A stretch of 64,000 nucleotides of DNA. Source: Sediminihaliea albiluteola (GTDB taxonomy: Bacteria > Pseudomonadota > Gammaproteobacteria > Pseudomonadales > Halieaceae). Shown piece after piece: positions 26,644-35,078 of the stretch (positions are counted from its first letter, which is position 1; each line of letters starts with the position of its first letter). Under the pieces are notes generated by a model. It was given only the letters and a program-made list of their open reading frames with translations, was not told the origin of the DNA and did not search any database. The DNA lies in the NCBI RefSeq assembly GCF_014077625.1, contig NZ_JACFXU010000017.1, forward strand, positions 119,284 through 183,283, given 5' to 3'. A program made the position numbers and the translations under genes.

Positions 26644-27816
26644 ATGATCAAGATTGAAAACACCCTACAGACGCTAATATCTGCGGCTTTGGCGGTACTG
26701 CTTGCTGGCTGCCTTAGCCCCTCGGTAGCGGAGCCCCCGTCAGTTGCTCCTGCCCGCGAAGCAGCGGCAGATGCTGAAGGTTTGGCTGCAGCCAGTGAAA
26801 TACAGATGGTAACGCTGGTAGAAAATCTAGATGATCCTTGGGGAATGGATTTTTTACCCAGCGGCGACCTTTTAGTGAGCGAGAAAAGTGGTCAGCTAAA
26901 ACTCATTGATGGCCGCAGTTTTGCAGTGAGCGATATACAGGGACTGCCCGCCTCGGCTGCTGTAGGGCAAGGCGGCCTGCTCGATGTGTTGGTCCACCCT
27001 CGCTTCAGTGACAATAACTGGGTCTATCTGAGTTACACCGTGGCTCGAGATGAGAAATACACTACCCGTGTCAGTCGAGCGCGCTTGATTGATGGCCAGC
27101 TCACAGAGCATCAAGTACTGTTTAGCGCCGCACCTTACTTTAAAGAGCGCCACCATTTTGGCTCGCGCTTACTGATCAGTGAGGGCTATCTGTATATCAC
27201 GGTCGGCGATCGCGGCAATCGTGCTTTAGCCCAAAGCCTAGAGACCCATAATGGCAAAGTCATCCGCTTAACTGAGGATGGCGCGGTGCCAGCAGATAAT
27301 CCCTTTGTAGGCAACGCGACGGCACTTCCTGAGATCTGGAGTTACGGTCATCGCAATCCCCAGGGGATAGCACAGCACCCCTACAATGGCAGCATTTGGC
27401 TAGCTGAGCATGGACCCCAGGGCGGGGATGAGCTCAATATACTTAAGCGCGGCGGCAATTATGGTTGGCCCTTAGTGACTTACGGTGAGGAGTATGGCGG
27501 AGGTAAAATTGGCCAGGGCACGCACAAAAATGGCACCGAGCAGCCCTTAGTGTATTGGCTGCCATCAATTGGTACCTCAAACCTGACTTTCTATACCGGG
27601 GATATCTATCCTGGCTGGCAAGATTCAGTGTTGGTAGGCGGCCTTAAATTGACCCGAATAAGCCGCTTAGTGCTAGAAGGTGAGGGGGTGGGAGAGGAAA
27701 CCCGCTTACTGGCTAACCTGAATATGCGTATCCGCGACCTGCAAGTAGGCCCCGATGGTAGATTATATGCGCTGGCGGACGGTTCACGTCTTATACGCTT
27801 GCAGCTGGAGCAGTAG
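26644..27816 (+). CDS. PQQ-dependent aldose sugar dehydrogenase-type lipoprotein
   Basis: 390 residues. A lipoprotein signal peptide ends in the lipobox LLAGC (Cys about residue 23), followed by an Ala/Pro/Glu-rich linker. The six-bladed propeller of the soluble glucose dehydrogenase family (Asd/YliI type) starts near 53 (VENLDDPWGMDFLPSGDLLV). Catalytic and PQQ-contact motifs are visible: the His of HHFGSRLLI, SYGHRNPQGIAQHP, WLAEHGPQGGDELN and the calcium-binding region. It should oxidise aldoses at the envelope with PQQ as cofactor. No PQQ synthesis genes are in the window, so the cofactor may come from elsewhere in the genome or outside. Confidence 0.9.
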   Translation: MIKIENTLQTLISAALAVLLAGCLSPSVAEPPSVAPAREAAADAEGLAAASEIQMVTLVENLDDPWGMDFLPSGDLLVSEKSGQLKLIDGRSFAVSDIQGLPASAAVGQGGLLDVLVHPRFSDNNWVYLSYTVARDEKYTTRVSRARLIDGQLTEHQVLFSAAPYFKERHHFGSRLLISEGYLYITVGDRGNRALAQSLETHNGKVIRLTEDGAVPADNPFVGNATALPEIWSYGHRNPQGIAQHPYNGSIWLAEHGPQGGDELNILKRGGNYGWPLVTYGEEYGGGKIGQGTHKNGTEQPLVYWLPSIGTSNLTFYTGDIYPGWQDSVLVGGLKLTRISRLVLEGEGVGEETRLLANLNMRIRDLQVGPDGRLYALADGSRLIRLQLEQ

Positions 27817-28255
27817 CCCCAGACCGCGAGCTTGTGTCAAGATGTCGGCTATTGCCAACAAATCGTCTCAGGTAGTGGGCCGATGACCTAGAAATCAGGG
27901 TACTAAAGTCTGACCAAGTACTAAGTTAAGCTAAGCCTTGTCTGAGGGGACACACACGCTTGCCTGTTAAATCCCCCGAATGGGTGAAGTGTTTTACAGC
28001 GCTTTGGTCGACACTATAGGCCTGCGATATTAGCTTTTGTTTCAAATTTCATTGATCTGACGCCATCCTAGCCCGCGATTATTTGCAGGTGGGTAGGCCG
28101 ATTTTCAAATAATCGCTATGGTTCCTGCTTGCTCTGCGCTGTGCTACAGTCTCCCGCCGCTTTTTTCGGCGCTACGCTGAAATGGCCCAAAGAGCTTGCG
28201 ACAGAAAAAACCAAGCCCAACAGCTTATGACATACAGGTATGGGGTAACGATACT
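27817..28255. other. Long intergenic region upstream of pntAA
   Basis: 439 bases with no supported gene. It holds an 11-bp perfect inverted repeat (listed separately), a TGCTACAGT extended -10-like sequence at 28142-28150, and a hairpin CGCCG/CGGCG with a T-rich loop (28155-28171). I see no clear terminator for the sugar dehydrogenase gene. The leader before pntAA would be about 100 bases if the extended -10 is used. Confidence 0.5.
28075..28116. repeat. Perfect 11-bp inverted repeat upstream of pntAA
   Basis: GCGATTATTTG (28075-28085) and CAAATAATCGC (28106-28116) are exact reverse complements separated by 20 bases. The arm centres are 31 bases apart, about three helical turns. AT-rich arms, the absence of a T-tract and the position about 60 bases before a possible -10 suggest an operator rather than a terminator. 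Inside it, CGATT/AATCG (28099-28115) can form a smaller competing hairpin. Confidence 0.75.
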
Positions 28256-29398
28256 ATGCGCATTGCAATTCCCAAGGAGACACATCCGGGTGAAAACCGG
28301 GTGCCGGTCGTTCCAGGTACGGTAAAGAAACTTTGCCTGCTCGGCGCGGAAGTCACAATTGAACCGGGTATGGGCGAAGGCTCGGGCTTCACTGATGAAC
28401 AATACACTGAGGCTGGCGCGAGCATCGAGCCAGATCGCAATAAGCTATTCTCGGAAGCAGAAATTTTACTGCGCTTGCGCAAACCAACGCTGGAAGAGGT
28501 CGCTTTGATGAGCTCTGGCTGTATTCACATCAGCTATCTCGACCCTTTCAATGAGCATGAGCTGGTACGGGCGCTGCAAAAGCAGGGCGTGACCTCAATC
28601 AGCATGGAAATGATTCCCCGCACTACGCGTAGCCAAAAAATGGATGCTTTGAGCTCTCAGGCTAACTTGGCGGGCTATGTCATGGTGCTGTTGGCTGCGA
28701 CTCGTTTGCCCAGCATCTTCCCCATGATGATGACCCCTGCTGGTACCTTAAAGCCGGCCAAGGTCTTCATTATTGGTGCCGGTGTGGCGGGTTTACAGGC
28801 CATTGCGACTGCCAAGCGACTAGGTGCTAAGGTGACGGCCTTCGATACCCGTCCAGTGGTTGCCGAGCAGGTCCGCTCACTGGGCGCCACCTTCCTCGAC
28901 ATCGACCTAGGTGACACCGGGGAGACCGCAGGCGGCTACGCTAAAGAGCTGACAGCAGAGCAGATTGAGAAACAGCGTCAGGCGCAGAAAGACGTGATTG
29001 CTGACTCTGATGTAGTGATTACTACGGCGCAGGTATTTGGCCGCAAACCGCCAGTCATTGTCACTCGCGATATGGTTGAGGGCATGCGCCCTGGCTCGGT
29101 AGTCGTCGATATGGCAGCTGAAACTGGCGGTAACGTCGAGGGCTCAGTGCCTAATGAAACTGTGGAAATTAATGGCGTGACGGTCATCGGCCAAGCTAAC
29201 TTGCCGAATGAGGTATGTCGCGATGCCAGTCAGATGTACTCCAGCAACTTATTTAACTTGGTGGAAGATGCCTGGGATAAAGAGAGCAAGCGCTTCGTGA
29301 TTGATTTTGAACACGACATCCTGCCCGGCTGCATTATTACCCACGGCGGTGAAGTCACCAACGAAACCATTAAAAACATTTTGGCCGGGGGTAACTGA
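28256..29398 (+). CDS. pntAA: NAD(P) transhydrogenase subunit alpha, part 1 (NAD-binding)
   Basis: 380 residues from ATG 28256 (MRIAIPKETHPGENRVPVVPG); an upstream TTG at 28196 would add 20 unlikely residues. It is the soluble domain I, related to alanine dehydrogenase: two Rossmann-like lobes with the NAD motif FIIGAGVAGLQAIATAKRLGA near 172-192 and the RQAQKDVIADSDVVITTA segment. The membrane part is encoded separately downstream, so this is the three-gene form of the enzyme. It transfers hydride between NADH and NADP, driven by proton flow. Confidence 0.96.
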   Translation: MRIAIPKETHPGENRVPVVPGTVKKLCLLGAEVTIEPGMGEGSGFTDEQYTEAGASIEPDRNKLFSEAEILLRLRKPTLEEVALMSSGCIHISYLDPFNEHELVRALQKQGVTSISMEMIPRTTRSQKMDALSSQANLAGYVMVLLAATRLPSIFPMMMTPAGTLKPAKVFIIGAGVAGLQAIATAKRLGAKVTAFDTRPVVAEQVRSLGATFLDIDLGDTGETAGGYAKELTAEQIEKQRQAQKDVIADSDVVITTAQVFGRKPPVIVTRDMVEGMRPGSVVVDMAAETGGNVEGSVPNETVEINGVTVIGQANLPNEVCRDASQMYSSNLFNLVEDAWDKESKRFVIDFEHDILPGCIITHGGEVTNETIKNILAGGN

Positions 29399-29399
29399 T

Positions 29400-29681
29400 A
29401 TGGAAGTTGTATTTCTAACCTTTATTCTGATGCTGTCCATCTTTTTGGGCTTCGAACTGATCACCAAGGTACCTGCGACTCTGCACACTCCGCTGATGTC
29501 GGGCGCGAACGCGATTTCCGGCATCACAGTGGTCGGGGCTATTAGTCTTGCCGGGAATGGCCAGCACGATATGGCTAACTGGCTCGGTGCTGCCGCTGTT
29601 GCTTTTGCCTCGATTAACGTAGTGGGTGGTTACTTGGTAACTGACCGCATGCTGGCAATGTTTAAGAAGAGGGGAAGCTGA
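29400..29681 (+). CDS. pntAB: NAD(P) transhydrogenase subunit alpha, part 2 (membrane)
   Basis: 93 residues from ATG 29400, one base after the pntAA stop. Three transmembrane helices (about 4-20, 38-55 and 58-80) and the conserved stretch KVPATLHTPLMSGANAISGI correspond to the N-terminal membrane part of domain II. It pairs with PntB to form the proton channel. It precedes pntB by two bases. Confidence 0.95.
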   Translation: MEVVFLTFILMLSIFLGFELITKVPATLHTPLMSGANAISGITVVGAISLAGNGQHDMANWLGAAAVAFASINVVGGYLVTDRMLAMFKKRGS

Positions 29682-29683
29682 GC

Positions 29684-31048
29684 ATGGAATCGACACAATT
29701 GACTATCCAGTTGGCCTATGTAGCCGCCGCTGCGCTATTTATCTATGGCCTGAAGCTGCTGGGTTCGGCTGACTCAGCCCGTAAAGGTAATCTCCTGTCC
29801 TCAGTGGGTATGCTGTTGGCTATTGTCGCAGCACTATTGGACCAGGGTATCGTTGAGTACCAGTGGATTTTGCTAGGCTTTGTGGTCGGTGGCGCCATCG
29901 GTGCTGCGGCCGCGCGTTTGGTGCAAATGACCGCCATGCCTGAAATGGTGGCACTGTTTAACGGCTTTGGGGGTATGGCCAGTCTCTTAGTGGGTGCGGC
30001 AGCACTGTCTGGCAGTAGTAACACCTTTACTTTGGTCACTATCGTCTTGTCGATCCTGATCGGTGGCTTGACCTTCACCGGCTCGCTGGTCGCCTGGGGT
30101 AAGTTGAGTGAGACCCTTGGCAGCGGCGCGGTTATGTTCCGCGGCCAGCAGATTGTAAACAGCTTGATTGTACTGGCTATTCTGTTCAGTGCGGTGATGT
30201 TCTGCCTGCAACCAGAAAACAGCATTTGGCTTTACGCTGTCATCGCCCTGTCTCTGCTGTTTGGTGTGATGGCTGTGATCCCGATTGGTGGGGCTGATAT
30301 GCCGGTGGTGATTTCACTGCTGAACTCTTACTCGGGTCTGGCCGCTTGTGCCGCCGGTTTTGCCGTGAACAACAACATCTTGATTGTCGCTGGATCGCTG
30401 GTTGGTGCCTCGGGCATTATTTTGACCCAGATCATGTGTAAGGCGATGAACCGTTCACTCAGCAACGTGTTGTTCTCTGGCTTTGGCAGTGTGAGCAGCG
30501 AAGAAACGGTGATCGAGGGTGAAATCAAGCCGATCTCGGTTGAGGATGCTTATTACATTCTGGAAGCAGCAACTAATGTGGCTATTATTCCTGGTTACGG
30601 TATGGCGGTAGCGCAAGCCCAGCACGTAGTAAAAGAGCTCACTCAGCTGCTAGAGAAAAAGGGCGCCGAAGTGAATTTCGGTATCCACCCAGTAGCCGGT
30701 CGTATGCCCGGGCACATGAACGTTCTGTTGGCTGAAGCTGATGTACCTTACGATCAGTTGCTGGAAATGGACGACATCAACCCACGCATGGAAACTGTCG
30801 ATGTGGCGATTGTGATCGGTGCAAACGACGTGGTGAACCCCGCCGCCCGTGAAGTTGAGTCCAGCCCAATTTACGGCATGCCGGTGATTAATGTGGACCA
30901 AGCGCGCACCGTGTTTGTTCTCAAGCGTTCCATGGCTTCAGGCTTTGCCGGTATCGAAAACCCGCTGTTCTACAAAGAGAACACGCGGATGTTATTTGGC
31001 GATGCTAAAGAGTCTATTAGCGGTTTGATCCGAGAGTTGAGCAACTAA
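29684..31048 (+). CDS. pntB: NAD(P) transhydrogenase subunit beta
   Basis: 454 residues. The N-terminal half (about 1-265) has eight or nine transmembrane helices of domain II with the NGFGGMASLLVGAAAL segment. The C-terminal half (about 285-454) is the NADP-binding domain III with GYGMAVAQAQHVVKEL, HPVAGRMPGHMNVLLAEADVPYD and GANDVVNPAARE. It completes the proton-pumping transhydrogenase, which makes NADPH. A strong terminator follows. Confidence 0.97.
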   Translation: MESTQLTIQLAYVAAAALFIYGLKLLGSADSARKGNLLSSVGMLLAIVAALLDQGIVEYQWILLGFVVGGAIGAAAARLVQMTAMPEMVALFNGFGGMASLLVGAAALSGSSNTFTLVTIVLSILIGGLTFTGSLVAWGKLSETLGSGAVMFRGQQIVNSLIVLAILFSAVMFCLQPENSIWLYAVIALSLLFGVMAVIPIGGADMPVVISLLNSYSGLAACAAGFAVNNNILIVAGSLVGASGIILTQIMCKAMNRSLSNVLFSGFGSVSSEETVIEGEIKPISVEDAYYILEAATNVAIIPGYGMAVAQAQHVVKELTQLLEKKGAEVNFGIHPVAGRMPGHMNVLLAEADVPYDQLLEMDDINPRMETVDVAIVIGANDVVNPAAREVESSPIYGMPVINVDQARTVFVLKRSMASGFAGIENPLFYKENTRMLFGDAKESISGLIRELSN

Positions 31049-31072
31049 GACTCCGTTTGCTACTAAGTGAAT

Positions 31073-31103
31073 AAAAAACGCCGGCTCGATGCCGGCGTTT
31101 TTT
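31073..31103. terminator. Strong bidirectional terminator after pntB
   Basis: AAAAAACGCCGGC (31073-31085) pairs with GCCGGCGTTTTTT (31091-31103) around the loop TCGAT. The stem has T-runs on both strands, so it can end pntB transcripts and those of the convergent ABC exporter gene. Confidence 0.95.
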
Positions 31104-31159
31104 ATTGTCGCGGGCTGCTCAGCGTTCGGCTCCCGGCTGCGCTGATTGAAAGCTGATCG

Positions 31160-32920
31160 CTAGGGATTATCTTTAAACTGTAAAGAGGCCAAGCGCGCAT
31201 ACAGCGGGCAGGTCTCAAGTAGACTCTGGTGCGTACCAGTGGCGATTAAGCGACCGTGATCCATTACGGCGATTGTATCCGCGTGTAGGATTGTCGATAG
31301 TCGATGGGCAATGATGACCGTAGTGCGCTTATGCATCAGCTCTTCCAGTGCCTGTTGGACTTTGTGTTCACTGTCGGCATCCAGTGCGCTGGTCGCTTCA
31401 TCGAGCAGTAGAATCTCGGCCTTATTTAAGATGGCGCGGGCCAGCGAGATGCGCTGGCGCTGACCGCCTGAGAGGCGCACCCCTTGTTCACCCAGATGAC
31501 TTTGATAGCCCTCAGGTAACTGTTCGATAAATTCATGGGCATAGGCCGCTTTCGCGGCAGCGATAACTTCGGCATCTGAAGCCTCTGGCCGACCATAGGC
31601 GATGTTGTAGCGCACATCGCCGGTGAACAGCGCGGCTTGTTGTGGTACTAAGGCAATCTGTGAGCGCAGCTGCTGTAGTGATAAATCCCGCAGGTCGATT
31701 CCGTCCAAGGTGATACGGCCTTGTTGGGGGTCGTAAAAGCGCTGCAATAATTCAAATACCGTGGACTTACCCGCGCCGGAAGGGCCGACCAGAGCTAGGC
31801 TTTGGCCCGCCTTGATATCGAGGCTGAAGTCTTTTAATGCCGCCTGCTGCGGTCGAGCTGGGTAGGCAAAGTAGACCCCTTCAAGGCGCATGCTGGGCTC
31901 TTTCAGGGCTTGTTGGGGCAGACTTGGGCGCTGGATAATAGCGCTGCGTGTTGCCAGTAGCTCCAGCAAGCGTTCGGCAGCCCCGGCGGCACGTTGTAAC
32001 TCCCCCCAGACTTCGGAGACTGTGGCAAAACCACTGCCTACCATAATGGCGTAAAACACAAAGGCGCCTAGTTCGCCGGCGCTCATTTGGCCGGAGATAA
32101 CATCCTGTCCGCCGCTCCACATCATTGCCGCCATGCCGCTAAACATCAGCATGATAGCGGCGCCAATCAGTAGGGCTCGTTGGCCAATGCGTTTGCGAGC
32201 AATAGCAAAGGCCTTTTCAACTTCGGCTGCAAAGGCCTTCGATTCAAAAGCTTCCTGGGTATAGCTTTGCACGACTTTAATATGTTGGATGATCTCGCCG
32301 GCATAGCTGCCAACATTGGCAATACTGTCTTGGCTGCGATTGGATAAAGTCCGCACACGCCGGCCGTAAAATAGGATTGGCAGTAACACCAAGGGCACAC
32401 TGGCAGTAATAATCAGGCTGAGTTTTAGGTTAGTGATAAACATCATCACTAAGGCGCCAATGAGAGTCAGGCTGCTGCGTAGCGCCATGCTGAAAGAGGA
32501 GCCGATAATAGTCTGTAAGAGGCTGGTGTCTGTGGTCAGGCGCGACATGATCTCGCCGGAGCGGTTAGTCTCAAAAAAGCCCGGGTGTAAGCTAATCAAA
32601 TTGTCGAACACGGCCTTACGCAGGTCGGCACTGACCCTTTCACCGAGCCAAGACACTAGGTAAAAACGGATAAATGTGCCAAGGGACATAGCTGCAGCGA
32701 TAATCAATAGGAAGGAAATCGCTTGTTGTAGATCGGCACTGCTGCTGCCGCCAAAGCCATCGTCGATCAGCACTTGTATGCCGCGGCCGAGCGTAAGAGT
32801 AGCTGCTGCGGTGAATAATAGGGCTAGGCCGGCAGCGATTAGCCGCCAGCGATAGGGTCGCAGAAAGCCAAGGACGCTAATCAGTGGTGATAAACCTTTG
32901 CCCTTGTTTGAATGCTTCAC
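31160..32920 (-). CDS. ABC exporter, fused membrane and ATPase domains (MsbA-like)
   Basis: 586 residues. Six transmembrane helices (about 20-310) of the type I exporter fold precede an ATPase domain with Walker A GPSGAGKST, the signature LSGGQRQRISLARA, Walker B ILLLDEATSALD and the H-loop IIAHRLSTI. It should act as a homodimer. The length and architecture are those of MsbA and of related bacterial lipid or multidrug exporters. The substrate cannot be told; I give no gene symbol because MsbA proper is usually beside lpxK, which is absent. Its ATG overlaps the tatC stop by four bases, so the two genes are coupled. Confidence 0.9.
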   Translation of the reverse strand: MKHSNKGKGLSPLISVLGFLRPYRWRLIAAGLALLFTAAATLTLGRGIQVLIDDGFGGSSSADLQQAISFLLIIAAAMSLGTFIRFYLVSWLGERVSADLRKAVFDNLISLHPGFFETNRSGEIMSRLTTDTSLLQTIIGSSFSMALRSSLTLIGALVMMFITNLKLSLIITASVPLVLLPILFYGRRVRTLSNRSQDSIANVGSYAGEIIQHIKVVQSYTQEAFESKAFAAEVEKAFAIARKRIGQRALLIGAAIMLMFSGMAAMMWSGGQDVISGQMSAGELGAFVFYAIMVGSGFATVSEVWGELQRAAGAAERLLELLATRSAIIQRPSLPQQALKEPSMRLEGVYFAYPARPQQAALKDFSLDIKAGQSLALVGPSGAGKSTVFELLQRFYDPQQGRITLDGIDLRDLSLQQLRSQIALVPQQAALFTGDVRYNIAYGRPEASDAEVIAAAKAAYAHEFIEQLPEGYQSHLGEQGVRLSGGQRQRISLARAILNKAEILLLDEATSALDADSEHKVQQALEELMHKRTTVIIAHRLSTILHADTIAVMDHGRLIATGTHQSLLETCPLYARLASLQFKDNP

Positions 32921-33660
32921 TCTGTTTTAGGACGGCGCTTCTGCACCATACGACCAAATAGTACGCCGATTTCAAACAGTAACCACATCGGTAGCGCCAG
33001 TAGTGACTGTGAGATGATGTCTGGTGGCGTGAGTAACATGCCAAAAACAAAGCAGCCTACGATGATGTAGGGGCGCTTGCTGATCAGGGCCTCGGGCGTA
33101 GTGATGCCTGCTGCGATCAGTAGCACTGCAGCGATTGGAATTTCAAAGGCAATACCAAAGGCAAAAAACAGCTTCAGTACAAAATCCAGATAGCTGTTGA
33201 TATCGGTCATGATGGTGATGCCTTCCGGGGCGACGGTGGTGAAGAAGGCAAAAATTAGTGGGAACACCACAAAGTAGGCGAAGGCTGCGCCAGCGTAAAA
33301 CAGGATGATGCTGGACACTAATAATGGGATAGCTAAACGCTTTTCATGGCGGTACATACCCGGTGCGATAAAGCTCCAAGCCTGATACAGCACGTAAGGC
33401 ATGGCCAAAAATATTGCCGCGACCAAGGTCAATTTGAAAGGCGTCAAGAAAGGTGAGGCCACCTCAGTAGCGATCATACCGGCACCTTCTGGCAGTATGG
33501 CTCGCAGTGGCTCAGAGACAAAAGCGTAAATTTCGTTGGCGAAGGGAAACAGGGCAATAAAGATAATCAATATCGCCAGCAAGGCGCGCAGAAGCTTGTC
33601 GCGCAGCTCGGTGAGGTGGGCTACTAAAGGTAGCGCTTGATCTGTCTCTGGGGCGCTCAT
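32917..33660 (-). CDS. tatC: Twin-arginine translocase subunit TatC
   Basis: 247 residues with six transmembrane helices. It begins with the cytoplasmic HLTELRDKLLRA motif typical of TatC and contains SFIAPGMYRHEKR and FGIAFEIPIA, both in regions used for signal-peptide recognition. It is the core receptor for folded proteins with twin-arginine signals. It overlaps tatB by four bases and the ABC exporter by four bases. Confidence 0.97.
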   Translation of the reverse strand: MSAPETDQALPLVAHLTELRDKLLRALLAILIIFIALFPFANEIYAFVSEPLRAILPEGAGMIATEVASPFLTPFKLTLVAAIFLAMPYVLYQAWSFIAPGMYRHEKRLAIPLLVSSIILFYAGAAFAYFVVFPLIFAFFTTVAPEGITIMTDINSYLDFVLKLFFAFGIAFEIPIAAVLLIAAGITTPEALISKRPYIIVGCFVFGMLLTPPDIISQSLLALPMWLLFEIGVLFGRMVQKRRPKTE

Positions 33661-33995
33661 TCGCTGGGCTTCCCACTATCTTGCGAGCTGTTTTGCTTTG
33701 GCTCTGTTGTAGCTGCTGTTAACTCTGTGTTGAGCTGCGCCTCGCTTTGCCTGATATCGCGCTGCAATTGTTCCGCTTGATCGCTGACTTGGTCCCGCGT
33801 TTTTTTCAGCTCCTGCATAATCGCGTCATTGTGTAGCTCCTGCTCGACCTCCTGGCGGATCTCATTAAAGCCCCGTTTAATGCGCCGCAAGTAACCCGCC
33901 CCGGTGCGCACTGCGCCGGGTAGGCGTTCGGGCCCAATTACCAACAGCGCCACAACGGCGATAGTAACTAGTTCAGTGAAGCCGATGTCGAACAT
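33657..33995 (-). CDS. tatB: Twin-arginine translocase subunit TatB
   Basis: 112 residues: one N-terminal membrane helix (MFDIGFTELVTIAVVALLVIGPERL, of which residues 5-21 span the membrane), the Gly-Pro hinge, an amphipathic helix and a long charged tail. The GPERLPGAVR sequence distinguishes TatB from TatA. It joins TatC in the receptor complex. It starts three bases after tatA ends and overlaps tatC. Confidence 0.95.
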   Translation of the reverse strand: MFDIGFTELVTIAVVALLVIGPERLPGAVRTGAGYLRRIKRGFNEIRQEVEQELHNDAIMQELKKTRDQVSDQAEQLQRDIRQSEAQLNTELTAATTEPKQNSSQDSGKPSE

Positions 33996-33998
33996 CGC

Positions 33999-34232
33999 TT
34001 ATTTCTCTTTGCTGTCGTCCTGGCGTGTTTGATCTTTGTCTTTGGCCTCGGTGTCACTAGCTGCAGGGGGCTCAACGCTGCCATTATCATCATCCTGAAT
34101 GCTCTTGCGGAAGCCTTTGACCGCAGTGCCGAGGTCGCTGCCGAGGTTGCGCAAGCGTTTAGTGCCGAAAAGCATGATGACAATTGCCAATATGATCAGC
34201 AATTGCCAAATACTGATGCCGCCTAATCCCAT
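33999..34232 (-). CDS. tatA: Twin-arginine translocase subunit TatA
   Basis: 77 residues: a membrane helix (about 6-21), the [14 protein letters not shown] hinge and amphipathic helix, then a hydrophilic tail rich in Asp and Lys. TatA oligomers form the passage for folded substrates. First gene of tatABC, 50 bases after hisE on the same strand. Confidence 0.96.
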   Translation of the reverse strand: MGLGGISIWQLLIILAIVIMLFGTKRLRNLGSDLGTAVKGFRKSIQDDDNGSVEPPAASDTEAKDKDQTRQDDSKEK

Positions 34233-34282
34233 GGTGATCTCCTACTTAATTCGCATATTGTCGATGGGTAGCTCTGTCATTG

Positions 34283-34627
34283 CTACTTGTTCGTAGTGCT
34301 ACGTTGCCTATTGGCTTTTTCTTCCAGCCCAGACAAATCAAAGCGCTGGCGCAGGCGGGTTAATACATCCTCACTGCTACAATCCAAATGAGAGAGCATG
34401 ACCATACAGTGAAACCAAAGGTCAGCTACTTCAGCAATTAGCTCTTGACGCTCACCGCTGTGATCGGCGTCTTTGGCCGCTAAGATCACCTCAGTGGCCT
34501 CTTCGCCGACTTTTTCTAAAATCTTGTTGAGGCCCTTGTGGTGCAAACTGGCCACATAGGACTCAGCTGGGTCCGCCGATTTGCGCTGCGCCAGAGTGGC
34601 ATCAAGTTGCTGAAGTGTATCGTTCAT
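34283..34627 (-). CDS. hisE: Phosphoribosyl-ATP pyrophosphatase
   Basis: 114 residues, single-domain HisE. Typical all-helical pyrophosphohydrolase motif: [20 protein letters not shown], then [17 protein letters not shown], whose Glu and Asp residues bind magnesium. Second step of histidine synthesis. It overlaps hisI by four bases. In enteric bacteria HisI and HisE are fused; here they are separate, as in Pseudomonas. Confidence 0.96.
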   Translation of the reverse strand: MNDTLQQLDATLAQRKSADPAESYVASLHHKGLNKILEKVGEEATEVILAAKDADHSGERQELIAEVADLWFHCMVMLSHLDCSSEDVLTRLRQRFDLSGLEEKANRQRSTTNK

Positions 34628-35016
34628 GATTTATCCTGATAGATCGCTGCTGGGTTTTTTAACACCGGCTCGCTGACTTCCCAGTGATCCTCAGCCCAGC
34701 GGTGATAAAAACAGCTCCGGCGCCCAGTATGACAGGCAATGTCGCCCACTTGCTCAACTTTCATCAGTACGGTATCGGCGTCACAATCAAGGCGCAGCTC
34801 ATGAAGCTTCTGCACATGGCCTGACTCCTCACCTTTGCGCCACAGAGCGCTGCGCGAGCGCGACCAGTAGATGGCGCGACCTTCTTTTAGGCTCAGCCGG
34901 AGGGCTTCTTCGTTCATCCACGCCAGCATCAGGACTTCGCCGCTCTGCCAGTCCTGTGCGATGGCAGGGATCAGGCCTTGCGCGTTCCAGCGTATCTGCA
35001 TTGTGCTGTCATTCAT
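34624..35016 (-). CDS. hisI: Phosphoribosyl-AMP cyclohydrolase
   Basis: 130 residues with the HisI motifs [12 protein letters not shown] and [18 protein letters not shown], the metal-binding [14 protein letters not shown] and [11 protein letters not shown] cysteines. It hydrolyses phosphoribosyl-AMP in histidine synthesis with zinc and magnesium. It lies between ubiB and hisE, the same context as in Pseudomonas. Confidence 0.96.
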   Translation of the reverse strand: MNDSTMQIRWNAQGLIPAIAQDWQSGEVLMLAWMNEEALRLSLKEGRAIYWSRSRSALWRKGEESGHVQKLHELRLDCDADTVLMKVEQVGDIACHTGRRSCFYHRWAEDHWEVSEPVLKNPAAIYQDKS

Positions 35017-35078
35017 AAGCTTGTGAAATTCGTCATTCGCTGCGTTGTGAGTGGGCGGGCATTATGGCACAGGGCCGT

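Noticed and set aside
28155..28171. Hairpin CGCCG/CGGCG with a T-rich loop before pntAA
   Set aside because: The T-run is in the loop, not after the stem, so it cannot act as an intrinsic terminator; the stem is only five bases.
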